The translations under genes and the position numbers were made by a program. From NCBI GenBank assembly GCA_002381185.1, contig DFOA01000041.1, positions 62,001 through 126,000 on the forward strand: DNA of 64,000 bases, given 5' to 3'. This stretch comes from Firmicutes bacterium UBA3553 (GTDB lineage: Bacteria > Bacillota > Clostridia > Tissierellales > Sedimentibacteraceae). The notes under the pieces were generated by a model. That model was given only the letters and a program-made list of their open reading frames with translations. It had not been told where the DNA came from and searched no databases. Shown here piece by piece: positions 53,727 through 61,224 of this stretch (the stretch's first letter is position 1; every line of letters begins with the position of its first letter).

Positions 53727-53753
53727 GGGAAGCCCTAAATATATTGGCTTCCC
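53727..53753. terminator. Terminator between convergent genes
   Basis: GGGAAGCC (53727-53734) pairs with GGCTTCCC (53746-53753). Confidence 0.7.
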
Positions 53754-53765
53754 GATATCTATATA

Positions 53766-54158
53766 TTATAGAAGGTTGTAAATTCCCAGTGTTTTTAAGT
53801 GGTCCAATTTAGTAGCCATTATGCTGCCTAAATCAAGATCGAGGGCAGTACACATTGATGCTAAGTAAAATATCAGTTCGCCCATTTCTTCTTCAATTTT
53901 TTCTTTGCACTTAGGGCAAAGCTCACCTTCCACATGATTATCCAGGTCAAGCTGATTTTCTTCTAGAGTCTTATTATCTGAAAATAATTGTTTCGTTGCA
54001 TGTATTTCAATGCAGCCACAATGAGTTGCAGATTTAAACACTGCTCTGTTAAGCATAGATGTTTGTTCGTCAAGCTTTGTAACAATATCTAAAATGCTTT
54101 TATTTAAAAGCTGCAAATTACCGGTTATATTTTGAAATTCACTACAATCACACGACAT
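53766..54158 (-). CDS. MazG-like protein with Cys clusters
   Basis: This 130-residue protein has a C-terminal half like MazG nucleotide pyrophosphohydrolases: KEKIEEEMGELIFYLASMCTALDLDLGSIMATKLDHLK, split over two helices with the EE..E pattern. The N-terminal half starts MSCDCSEF, with further cysteines in HCGC and CPKC that could bind a metal. Substrate unknown. AAAGGAG lies about ten bases before the ATG. A consensus promoter is 100 bases upstream. Confidence 0.6.
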   Translation of the reverse strand: MSCDCSEFQNITGNLQLLNKSILDIVTKLDEQTSMLNRAVFKSATHCGCIEIHATKQLFSDNKTLEENQLDLDNHVEGELCPKCKEKIEEEMGELIFYLASMCTALDLDLGSIMATKLDHLKTLGIYNLL

Positions 54159-54256
54159 GTATTTTCAACTCCTTTCTTAAGACAAGATTTAATGTTTTTG
54201 TATTTCTACAAAAAACTTACCCGAGCGTTTCAACGAGGCGATGCCTTGTTAATAAA

Positions 54257-54286
54257 ATTATACTTAAAGACAAGCTCGAATGTCAA
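54257..54286 (-). promoter_or_regulatory. Promoter of the MazG-like gene
   Basis: On the minus strand TTGACA (54286-54281) and TATAAT (54262-54257) are 18 bases apart. The 90-base leader holds short hairpins (GGCATCGCC, CGTTGAAACG) of unknown meaning. Confidence 0.7.
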
Positions 54287-54387
54287 ACACTTTATTAATA
54301 CATTTTGTAAACAAACTATTTACTGATTAGCATAATTTTGGAATGAAAGAATACAATATAAAGAAGTACATATATAGGGGGATGTTT

Positions 54388-54825
54388 ATGAAAAGAATTG
54401 TAACCATTGTTGCGATTATTGTGTTTATAGCTGCTATTTTGTTCTTTTTCAGATACTTCAGAGGAAAGGGTGCAGAAAACGTGGGGTTTGATACTATTAA
54501 TCCTGAAAATATGCCAAGACAAATCACAGAAGTTTTACCAAACTACAGGATGAAAGAAAAAGCCTTAGTTGCAAAGATTAATGATGAGATATATGTTGTA
54601 GTTACAAGGGGAGAAAAAAATACTGCAGGCTATGATGTTGAAATTGACAAAATGACACTGAGTGACGAAAATGGTGAAAAGGTTTTAACGGTACATGCAA
54701 AATACACAGATCCTAAACCGGGAGACGTTACTGCACAAATTCTTACATATCCATTTACGGTTGTAAAGACTGATTTAAAAGAACTGCCTCAAAAAGTTAT
54801 ACTTGAAAAAGAATACAAGAACTAA
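54388..54825 (+). CDS. Membrane-anchored PrcB-like protein
   Basis: This 145-residue protein has one N-terminal membrane helix (residues 3-22) and an outside domain that resembles PrcB_C: YVVVTRGEKNTAGYDVEIDKMTL and VHAKYTDPKPGDVTAQILTYPFTVVKTD. PrcB helps a surface protease complex in spirochaetes; roles in Firmicutes are unknown. Start 54388 has TAGGGGG six bases upstream; earlier in-frame ATGs overlap or lack a site. Confidence 0.7.
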   Translation: MKRIVTIVAIIVFIAAILFFFRYFRGKGAENVGFDTINPENMPRQITEVLPNYRMKEKALVAKINDEIYVVVTRGEKNTAGYDVEIDKMTLSDENGEKVLTVHAKYTDPKPGDVTAQILTYPFTVVKTDLKELPQKVILEKEYKN

Positions 54826-54870
54826 TGACGATTGATTAGCAATGGGCTTGCAATTGATTTGCGATGGATA

Positions 54871-54940
54871 AGAGATCCTTCGCTGTGCCTCAGGATGACC
54901 ACACTGTCATCCTGAAGCGCAGCGAAGGATCTCCTTTTTT
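54871..54940. repeat. REP-like inverted repeat, full pair
   Basis: Two inverted halves (54871-54899 and 54906-54933) of the GATCCTTCGCTG...GGATGAC type face each other around CACACT and end in a T-run, so it also works as a terminator. It belongs to the family at 24576 and 60989. Confidence 0.75.
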
Positions 54941-55032
54941 GTCCCATTGTTCAGATTGTCATATTTTTTAGCTATAGCCAAAAATAAACATTTCATTTTG
55001 TTCAAAAATAAAGTAAAATAAGATAATAATAG

Positions 55033-55062
55033 TTGTAATTATGTCAAAAAGTGTTATATAAT
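55033..55062 (+). promoter_or_regulatory. Promoter of ftsE
   Basis: TTGTAA (55033-55038) and TATAAT (55057-55062) are 18 bases apart. Confidence 0.55.
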
Positions 55063-55084
55063 AGTATGTGTAAGAGGTGGAGCA

Positions 55085-55780
55085 GTGATAGAGTTTAATA
55101 ATGTATCGAAAATTTATAAAAATGAATTCACAGCAGTTAAGAACATTAACTTAAAAATAGATGATGGCGAATTTATATTCATAGTAGGAAAAAGCGGTGC
55201 AGGAAAAAGCACATTGATTAAGCTTTTGCTTAGAGAAATAAATCCCAGTGAAGGAATAATTACATATAATAATCAGGACATCACAAGAATAAGAAAAAGA
55301 AATGTTGCGCAGTACAGAAGAAAAATAGGTTTTGTTTTTCAGGACTACAGGCTGCTGCCTAAGATGACTGTATATGAAAATGTAGCATTTGCGATGGAAA
55401 TGATATGCTGCAATACAAAAACAATCAGAAGGGAGGTTCCTCTGGTTCTAAGCATGGTTGGGTTAAGTGATAAAGCAAAATATTATCCTGACGAGCTTTC
55501 AGGTGGTGAGCAGCAAAGAGTTGCAATAGCCCGTGCTGTCATAAACAAGCCTGAAACCATAATTGCGGACGAGCCTACAGGAAATCTGGACCCTGAGACA
55601 TCAAAAGAAATAATGAAAATCCTCACTGAAATAAATAAAAGAGGGACAACAGTCATAATGGCAACCCATGATATGAATATAGTTCACGCCTATCAGAAAA
55701 GATTAGTTGAGCTTAAGCGCGGTGTCATTATCAGAGATATCAAAGCAGGGGGATATGTTAATGAACCTAAAGAAGTTTAA
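55085..55780 (+). CDS. ftsE: Cell division ATP-binding protein FtsE
   Basis: This 231-residue ABC ATPase pairs with FtsX to activate peptidoglycan hydrolases. Walker A is GKSGAGKST (residues 35-43), signature LSGGEQQR, Walker B TIIADEPTGNLDP; IGFVFQDYRLLPKMTVYENVAF is typical FtsE. The start is GTG with AGAGGTGG upstream. It overlaps ftsX by 20 bases. The next gene encodes a likely FtsEX-controlled hydrolase. Confidence 0.95.
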   Translation: MIEFNNVSKIYKNEFTAVKNINLKIDDGEFIFIVGKSGAGKSTLIKLLLREINPSEGIITYNNQDITRIRKRNVAQYRRKIGFVFQDYRLLPKMTVYENVAFAMEMICCNTKTIRREVPLVLSMVGLSDKAKYYPDELSGGEQQRVAIARAVINKPETIIADEPTGNLDPETSKEIMKILTEINKRGTTVIMATHDMNIVHAYQKRLVELKRGVIIRDIKAGGYVNEPKEV

Positions 55781-56666
55781 TTATATTTTCAGACAAGCAT
55801 TTAAAAGCATGTGGAGAAACCGTATGATGGGGCTTGCGTCTATTGGTTCTGTTACAGCGGTTTTAATAATACTTGGCTTCGTATTAATCATTGTTTTGAA
55901 TGTAAACAATGTTGCATTGGTAACTAAAGAAACATTTGATGAAATAGCAGTATATTTGTATGATGATATTGATGAAAACCAAATAAAAGAATTAGGGAAA
56001 GCCTTCAAGGAAATTGATGGCGTAATGGGAGTAGCTTTTCAAACAAGGGAGTACGCTCTTGAAAAACTGAAAGAAGACTGGGGAGAAGAGGCGTATCTGC
56101 TGGAAGGAATAAGGAAAAATTCCCTTCCGAACACATATATAGTCCAGTTGAAGGATGTCAGCAAATCTGAATATGTTGAAAGCCAGCTTCGAACATTTGA
56201 AGAAGTTGAGAAGGTACAATATCATAAGGATGCGGTTAACAGTTTATTAAGAATAGCTGATTTTGTGAAGAAGATAGGAACGGGAATTATCTTAATACTT
56301 CTGCTTATCAGCGTGTTTATAATATCAAATACGATTAAGATAACCGTACTTAACAGACACAAAGAAATAGAACTCATGCAGTATATAGGAGCAACGAACG
56401 GCTATGTAAGGGGGCCTTTCATGGTTGAAGGCATAATGCTTGGTTTTATCGGATCGGTAGTTGCAATTTTACTGATTTTCATGGGCTATAACTATATAAT
56501 AAATTATCTGGCGGGACGTTATGTTGCTGTGCTTTCAGGTATGTCTGGCTATATAGTCGGTGTGGAAATGATTCTTAATGATTTGATAATTATATTTTTA
56601 ACTATAGGAATCGGCATAGGAATTCTTGGAAGCCTGATTTCTTTGAAAAAATTCTTAAGTGTGTAG
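55761..56666 (+). CDS. ftsX: Cell division protein FtsX
   Basis: This 301-residue membrane partner of FtsE has one helix near the N-terminus (ASIGSVTAVLIILGFVLIIVLN), a large extracellular loop (about residues 50-160, with KLKEDWGEEAYLLEGIRKNSLPNTY) and three C-terminal helices. The loop binds hydrolases. The ATG at 55761 has GGGGGATATGTTA with good spacing; it lies inside the ftsE end, showing coupled translation. Confidence 0.92.
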   Translation: MNLKKFNYIFRQAFKSMWRNRMMGLASIGSVTAVLIILGFVLIIVLNVNNVALVTKETFDEIAVYLYDDIDENQIKELGKAFKEIDGVMGVAFQTREYALEKLKEDWGEEAYLLEGIRKNSLPNTYIVQLKDVSKSEYVESQLRTFEEVEKVQYHKDAVNSLLRIADFVKKIGTGIILILLLISVFIISNTIKITVLNRHKEIELMQYIGATNGYVRGPFMVEGIMLGFIGSVVAILLIFMGYNYIINYLAGRYVAVLSGMSGYIVGVEMILNDLIIIFLTIGIGIGILGSLISLKKFLSV

Positions 56667-56676
56667 GAGAGGGGAC

Positions 56677-57807
56677 ATGTTTAGAAAAGGTGTTGTTGTA
56701 ACTTTGCTGATTATGACGGTCTTAACTGTTTTTCCTGTAACTGCCGGGGGCAGTATTGCTGATTTGCAGTATAAGCAAAGTCAGATACAAAAACAAATAA
56801 AAGAAATACGTCAAAAAGCGGAAACTCTTAAAGGCGAGCAGAAAAGCATACAGCAGGAAATTGATGCTTTGGACTCAGAGCTAAGGGCTTTGAATCTGGA
56901 AATTGACGGCTATGAACTTCAGAAACAGGAAATAAATATGAAGATAGCTGAATCTGAACAAAAAATAAAAGAATTAAATGAAGAAATCGACAAAAATAAT
57001 GAACTGCTGGAAAAACGTCTCAGAGTTATGTACATGAACGGAACCGCGGGATATCTGGAAGTCTTGCTGAAAGCAGAAGATTTAGTGGATGCTTTAACAA
57101 GAATGGATATGATTCAGATGATAGTTCAAAGTGATGTGGAGCTTTTGAAAAGCATCAATGAACAGAAAAGTCAGGTTGAGTCGCTGAAGGAAGAGCAGGA
57201 AGTTGAAAGACTGGAGTTAACTGCCGTAATAAACAATTTAAACTCCAAGTACAATGAGGTTATGACTGCTTCTCGTTCCAAGGAAATTTATATGTCAAGC
57301 CTGAAGAATAACCTGGACGAAGTTCAGAGGCAGCAAGCAGCAATGGATGAACAGTCAAAACAAATTGAAAAAGACATACTTGCGGCACAGAGAGCAGTGG
57401 AATATGCAGGAGGTGAACTGGCATGGCCGCTTCCGGGACATACAAGAATAACATCACATTTCGGAGGAAGGGCAGACCCTATTACCGGAGTTTGGTCAAG
57501 CCACGGAGGTACTGACATTGCTGCACCAAACGGTACCGCTATTGTATCGGCCAATGACGGTGTTGTAATAATTGCTGGCTGGCATTATTCTTACGGAAAT
57601 TATGTAATAGTTGACCATGGTGGCGGTATCTCAACTCTTTACGGGCACTGTTCAAAACTGTTGGTAAGCAAAGGTCAGGAAGTTTCAAGAGGCGAAAAAA
57701 TTGCTCTTGTGGGTTCTACCGGATATTCTACAGGCAATCATCTTCACTATGAAGTCAGAGTCAACGGTGTAAGGAAAGACGCCGAGACTTACTATAAAAT
57801 AAAATAA
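56677..57807 (+). CDS. Coiled-coil M23 murein hydrolase (EnvC/PcsB-like)
   Basis: This 376-residue exported protein has a signal peptide (residues 1-25), a long coiled coil (about 30-235, rich in Gln/Glu/Lys heptads) and a C-terminal LytM/M23 domain (about 255-370). The zinc motifs are HFGGRADP, SHGGTDIAAP, YGHCSKLL and NHLHYEV, so the site looks complete. Next to ftsEX, it is the likely hydrolase or activator they control by the coiled coil. Start 56677 has GGAGAGGGG. Confidence 0.9.
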   Translation: MFRKGVVVTLLIMTVLTVFPVTAGGSIADLQYKQSQIQKQIKEIRQKAETLKGEQKSIQQEIDALDSELRALNLEIDGYELQKQEINMKIAESEQKIKELNEEIDKNNELLEKRLRVMYMNGTAGYLEVLLKAEDLVDALTRMDMIQMIVQSDVELLKSINEQKSQVESLKEEQEVERLELTAVINNLNSKYNEVMTASRSKEIYMSSLKNNLDEVQRQQAAMDEQSKQIEKDILAAQRAVEYAGGELAWPLPGHTRITSHFGGRADPITGVWSSHGGTDIAAPNGTAIVSANDGVVIIAGWHYSYGNYVIVDHGGGISTLYGHCSKLLVSKGQEVSRGEKIALVGSTGYSTGNHLHYEVRVNGVRKDAETYYKIK

Positions 57808-57815
57808 AGACTTAA

Positions 57816-57845
57816 AAAAGGGACGGATAAAATTCGTCCCTTTTC
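57816..57845. terminator. Terminator between convergent genes
   Basis: AAAAGGGACG (57816-57825) pairs with CGTCCCTTTT (57835-57844). Confidence 0.85.
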
Positions 57846-57861
57846 AATTGTTCAGCCTAGT

Positions 57862-59424
57862 TCATATCAGAACTTTTTTCTTTTTCTCATCCATTATATC
57901 ATCAAGTTCTTCTGCGCTCATTGTTTCGTTTTTAATCAAATATTCAGCTATTTTTCTAACTATGGTTTCATTTTCTCTTATGAGAGTCAATGCCCTGTCA
58001 TAAGATTCTTTAGACATTTCCGTAGCCTCGTCTTTGATGTTATCCAGATAGTATTTGAACAGTTTCTCGTCTATGCATGTGTTTTGTGTATTTTTGCCCA
58101 TTCCGTAGCTGCAGATTATTTCATAAATAATATTTGTGGATTCTTTTATATCATTTGAGGCTCCTGTAGAAACCTCGCCCATGAATACTTCTTCTGAGGC
58201 TCTGCCTGCCAGAAGCACGGTCACTTTATCGCAAAGCTCATTTTTAGTATACAGAAATTTATCTTCTGTAGGAAATTTAAGTACATAGCCCAAAGCTTTA
58301 TCTCTTGGAACAATTGAAATTTTTTGCACTTTATCTATGTTCAATATTTTGGCAACCACCGCGTGGCCTGCTTCATGGAACGCAACAATTCTTTTTTCCT
58401 TTTCTGAAACAGTTGAATGTTTGATTTCCAAACCTGCAGCAATCTTTTCAATTGCAAATTCAAAGTTTTCTGAATTAATTTTCTTGGCTTTGTCCTTAAT
58501 GGCCTTCAATGCTGCTTCATTTGCTATATTGGCAAGCTGTGCTCCCGAAAAGCCATGTGTCTTGGTTGCTATATCTTTTAGCTGTACCTTTTTATCCAGT
58601 GGCTTGTTTTTCGTGTGAACCTCCAGGATTTTTAGTCTTGAATGATAGTTAGGGTTTCCAACATAAATTTTTCTGTCAAAGCGTCCCGGTCTCAGTAATG
58701 CATCGTCCAGCAAATCAATTCTGTTAGTTGCCGCTATGACAATCACATTGCTGGTATTGTTGAAGCCATCCAGTTCTATTAACAGCTGGTTCAATGTCTG
58801 GTCCTTTTCATTGTTGCTTTCTGTATTGCGCTTTGCTCCCAGAGCATCAATTTCATCTATAAAAATTATGCTTGGTGCTTCTTTTCTTGCTCTTTCAAAT
58901 ATCATTCTTACTCTTTTTGCTCCGACACCAACATATTTTTCAACAAATTCGGAACCACTTGAGTATATGAACGTTGCTTTCGCTTCTCCGGCAATAGCTT
59001 TTGCTATTAAGGTCTTGCCTGTGCCGGGAGGACCGTACAGCAGTATTCCTCTTGGCACCTTTGCATCCATTGACTTATACTTTTCCTCATTGTTCAAAAA
59101 ATCAATTATATCCGCAAGATCATCTTTTATTTCCTCTAAACCCGCCACATCGTCAAAGCCTATTTGAATTTTAGTTTCTTCAGTTTTCTTTTTTTCAAAA
59201 TATGCAGTTGAACCTACACTTTCATTTGATTCTTCCATGAACATGGCCGAACCGCCGCCTTCATTTTTTTTACCGGCTGTTGTAAGCATTTTGACCACAA
59301 ACACCGCATAAAACAGCATTGGCAGAAAAAACAGTATTGACAGGGAATATTTATTTGATATTATTAAAATAATAATATTATATACAATAAATGAAACTGC
59401 TAAATAAAAATATTTATTTTTCAT
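57862..59424 (-). CDS. Short FtsH-like AAA+ zinc protease
   Basis: This 520-residue second FtsH-type protein keeps the AAA module (GPPGTGKT, IIFIDEIDALG, NRIDLLDDALLRPGRFDR) and the zinc protease site HEAGH. It differs from ftsH at 39651 by nearly lacking the extracellular domain: its two membrane helices (residues 5-23 and 28-45) are joined by a few residues. It may handle a special set of substrates, perhaps in sporulation; that is inference. GAGGAGGTAAA precedes the ATG. Confidence 0.9.
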   Translation of the reverse strand: MKNKYFYLAVSFIVYNIIILIISNKYSLSILFFLPMLFYAVFVVKMLTTAGKKNEGGGSAMFMEESNESVGSTAYFEKKKTEETKIQIGFDDVAGLEEIKDDLADIIDFLNNEEKYKSMDAKVPRGILLYGPPGTGKTLIAKAIAGEAKATFIYSSGSEFVEKYVGVGAKRVRMIFERARKEAPSIIFIDEIDALGAKRNTESNNEKDQTLNQLLIELDGFNNTSNVIVIAATNRIDLLDDALLRPGRFDRKIYVGNPNYHSRLKILEVHTKNKPLDKKVQLKDIATKTHGFSGAQLANIANEAALKAIKDKAKKINSENFEFAIEKIAAGLEIKHSTVSEKEKRIVAFHEAGHAVVAKILNIDKVQKISIVPRDKALGYVLKFPTEDKFLYTKNELCDKVTVLLAGRASEEVFMGEVSTGASNDIKESTNIIYEIICSYGMGKNTQNTCIDEKLFKYYLDNIKDEATEMSKESYDRALTLIRENETIVRKIAEYLIKNETMSAEELDDIMDEKKKKVLI

Positions 59425-59513
59425 TTTACCTCCTCAGCTACAATCTTTTTGTTTTTGATAAGTTTATCTTTACCATAACAGAAAAAGTTATGACATAATA
59501 AAAAAATTAATTG

Positions 59514-59542
59514 TTGACATTTATTGTAATGTTGTATATACT
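59514..59542 (+). promoter_or_regulatory. Promoter of infC operon
   Basis: TTGACA (59514-59519) and TATACT (59537-59542) are 17 bases apart. Confidence 0.75.
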
Positions 59543-59548
59543 GTAATA

Positions 59549-59719
59549 GATTCAAGAAGAAGTGACCGCTTCTCACCTTACGGCGTTATAGGACTGTTAG
59601 TAAGGTTAGTAAATAAATGCATAATTTTGTATTGTTTAAAGATAGCGGTGATATGGCTATCTTTTTTGTATGTGGGCGGTAGCGAACAAATAAGTAGTAA
59701 ACAATTATTGGAGGTGTAA
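59549..59719 (+). promoter_or_regulatory. infC leader with attenuator (L20-leader type)
   Basis: About 170 leader bases hold the block AGTGACCGCTTCTCACCTTA, like other Firmicute infC/L20 leaders, then a terminator (AAAGATAGC 59638-59646 with GCTATCTTT 59656-59664 and a T-run). Feedback by L20 is known for this leader class; class assignment is from memory of the motif. Confidence 0.6.
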
Positions 59720-60229
59720 ATTATAAAAGAACTTCAAATCAACGAACAAATTCGTGAAAAGGAAGTAAGAGTCATTGACTCTGATGGAAATCAGCTGGGT
59801 GTTATCAGCACTAAAGAAGCTTTAAAAATTGCTGAGAGCAAAAAATTGGATTTGGTGAATGTATCACCGACTGCGGACCCACCGGTTTGCAGAATTATGA
59901 ATTACGGTAAATACAAATATTCTCAAGCTAAAAAAGAAAAAGAATCTAAGAAGAAACAAAAGGTTATTAACGTTAAAGAAATAAGAATGACTCCGAATAT
60001 TGAGGAGCACGATTTAAGCGTTAAAGCAAAAAATGCAAGTAAATTTCTGGAAGACGGCGACAGAGTAAAAGTTGTTGTCAGATTCAGAGGAAGAGAACTG
60101 GGCCACATGGATGTAGGCAGGGAAGTGTTGGCTAGGTTTGCTGAAATGACATCAGAATATTCTGTTATAGATAAGCAACCAATTATTGAAGGTAAAAACA
60201 TGATAATGTTTTTAACTCCAAAAAAATAA
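59720..60229 (+). CDS. infC: Translation initiation factor IF-3, ATT start
   Basis: This 169-residue factor binds the 30S subunit and checks the start codon. It reads IKELQINEQIREKEVRVIDSDG... up to SEYSVIDKQPIIEGKNM and FLTPKK, both domains complete. The start is ATT at 59720: GGAGG (59710-59714) lies five bases upstream, an in-frame TAA (59717-59719) directly precedes it, and the IF-3 N-domain begins at once. Starting at the first ATG or GTG would lose about 40 residues. A rare start codon in infC is a known autocontrol device. Confidence 0.93.
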   Translation: MIKELQINEQIREKEVRVIDSDGNQLGVISTKEALKIAESKKLDLVNVSPTADPPVCRIMNYGKYKYSQAKKEKESKKKQKVINVKEIRMTPNIEEHDLSVKAKNASKFLEDGDRVKVVVRFRGRELGHMDVGREVLARFAEMTSEYSVIDKQPIIEGKNMIMFLTPKK

Positions 60230-60247
60230 CATTAAGGAGGAACTGTT

Positions 60248-60442
60248 ATGCCAAAATTAAAAACTAACAGATCAGCAGCAAAAAGATTTTCTAAAACTGG
60301 AAGCGGTCAAATTAAAAGATCAAAAGCCGGAAAAAATCATTTTACAGGCAAGAAGGCTTCTAAGTCAATAAGAAACTTAAGAAAAGGCACATTAGTATCA
60401 AGTGCGGACTCAGATAGAATAAGCAAATTACTACCATATTAA
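60248..60442 (+). CDS. rpmI: 50S ribosomal protein L35
   Basis: This 64-residue basic ribosomal protein has the L35 pattern MPKLKTNRSAAKRF and KNHFTGKKASKSIRNLRKGT. AGGAGGAACTGTT precedes the ATG. It is 18 bases after infC in the classic infC-rpmI-rplT operon. Confidence 0.96.
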   Translation: MPKLKTNRSAAKRFSKTGSGQIKRSKAGKNHFTGKKASKSIRNLRKGTLVSSADSDRISKLLPY

Positions 60443-60470
60443 TAAGTAACATATACAGGAGGAAAATAAA

Positions 60471-60821
60471 ATGGCAAGAATTAAAAGAGCTGTAAATGCT
60501 AAGAAAAACCATAGAAAAGTATTGAAACTTGCTAAAGGATATTACGGAGCAAAGAGTAAATTATATAAAACAGCTAACCAGGCAGTCATGAAGTCACTTT
60601 CATATGCTTATGTAGGAAGAAAGTTAAGAAAGAGAGAATTCAGACAGCTTTGGATTGCAAGAATTAACGCAGCTGCAAGACAAAACGGTTTATCATACAG
60701 CAAATTCATAAATCTTTTAAAACAAAACAACATTGAAATCAACAGAAAGATGCTTTCTGAAATGGCAATTTATGATCCAACAGGATTCACAAGCCTTGTA
60801 GAACAAGTAAAAGCAAACTAA
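60471..60821 (+). CDS. rplT: 50S ribosomal protein L20
   Basis: This 116-residue protein binds 23S rRNA early in assembly and represses its own operon via the leader. It shows KNHRKVLKLAKGYYGAKSKLY, RKREFRQLWIARINAAAR and the NNIEINRKMLSEMA end. AGGAGGAAAATAAA precedes the ATG. Its stop overlaps a 13-bp direct repeat. Confidence 0.96.
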   Translation: MARIKRAVNAKKNHRKVLKLAKGYYGAKSKLYKTANQAVMKSLSYAYVGRKLRKREFRQLWIARINAAARQNGLSYSKFINLLKQNNIEINRKMLSEMAIYDPTGFTSLVEQVKAN

Positions 60822-60947
60822 AGCCCTAACCCTATTTTTCAGAGGTTTTTTCTTAAAAATAGTGGTAGGCCTTATGCAGCGAAATCCAAATTTATGCGAC
60901 CGGTAGGGAGCAAATAAATTTGTGATATAGCCTGCTAAAGCCCTAAC
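60818..60947. mobile_element. Possible 104-bp insertion between 13-bp direct repeats
   Basis: CTAAAGCCCTAAC occurs at 60818-60830 and 60935-60947. Between them are a CTATTTTT/AAAAATAG hairpin and stem-loop copy B. The true rplT terminator lies just after the second repeat, so the block looks inserted between gene and terminator. No coding sequence; mobility is inference. Confidence 0.4.
60886..60923 (+). repeat. Dispersed stem-loop element, copy B
   Basis: CAAATTTAT (60887-60895) pairs with ATAAATTTG (60914-60922) around GCGACCGGTAGGGAGCAA. Upstream GCAGCGAAATCC matches the flank of copy A. Confidence 0.6.
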
Positions 60948-60948
60948 G

Positions 60949-60979
60949 AGACTGTAATTATTGCAGTCTTTTATTTTTG
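60949..60979 (+). terminator. Terminator of the infC operon
   Basis: AGACTG (60949-60954) pairs with CAGTCT (60964-60969), then TTTATTTTT. Confidence 0.7.
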
Positions 60980-60988
60980 TGTTTATTC

Positions 60989-61018
60989 GGGGATTCTTCA
61001 CTGCGTTTATAATGATCA
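60989..61018. repeat. Decayed half copy of the REP-like repeat
   Basis: Reads GGGATTCTTCACTGCG then TTTATAATGATC, matching one half of the repeat at 54871 (GATCCTTCGCTG...GGATGAC) with several changes. Confidence 0.5.
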
Positions 61019-61069
61019 GGAATTATTTGAACATAGCAAAGAGTCTCATGATATTTTACAAAAATCATG

Positions 61070-61097
61070 TTGAAATTATAAAACAAAGTGCTATAAT
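61070..61097 (+). promoter_or_regulatory. Promoter of ktrB
   Basis: TTGAAA (61070-61075) and TATAAT (61092-61097), 16-base spacer with TGC extension. The leader of about 120 bases holds an imperfect hairpin and stem-loop copy C; no c-di-AMP (ydaO) riboswitch consensus was seen. Confidence 0.65.
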
Positions 61098-61161
61098 CAA
61101 ATGGCATAGGCTTGGATGCATAAATTAACACGATTTGTGTATTCTTTATGTATGCTATAAC

Positions 61162-61195
61162 CCAATTTTGCGAACGGCAGTGAGCGAAAAATTGG
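61162..61195 (+). repeat. Dispersed stem-loop element, copy C
   Basis: CCAATTTT (61162-61169) pairs with AAAATTGG (61188-61195) around GCGAACGGCAGTGAGCGA, followed by TGAATGGGA. It sits in the ktrB 5' leader, 30 bases before the start. Confidence 0.65.
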
Positions 61196-61224
61196 TGAAT
61201 GGGAATGTGTTTAAGAGGTAAATT

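Noticed and set aside
61104..61224. c-di-AMP (ydaO) riboswitch before ktrB
   Set aside because: The leader lacks the ydaO conserved blocks; its structure is explained by a short hairpin and stem-loop copy C.
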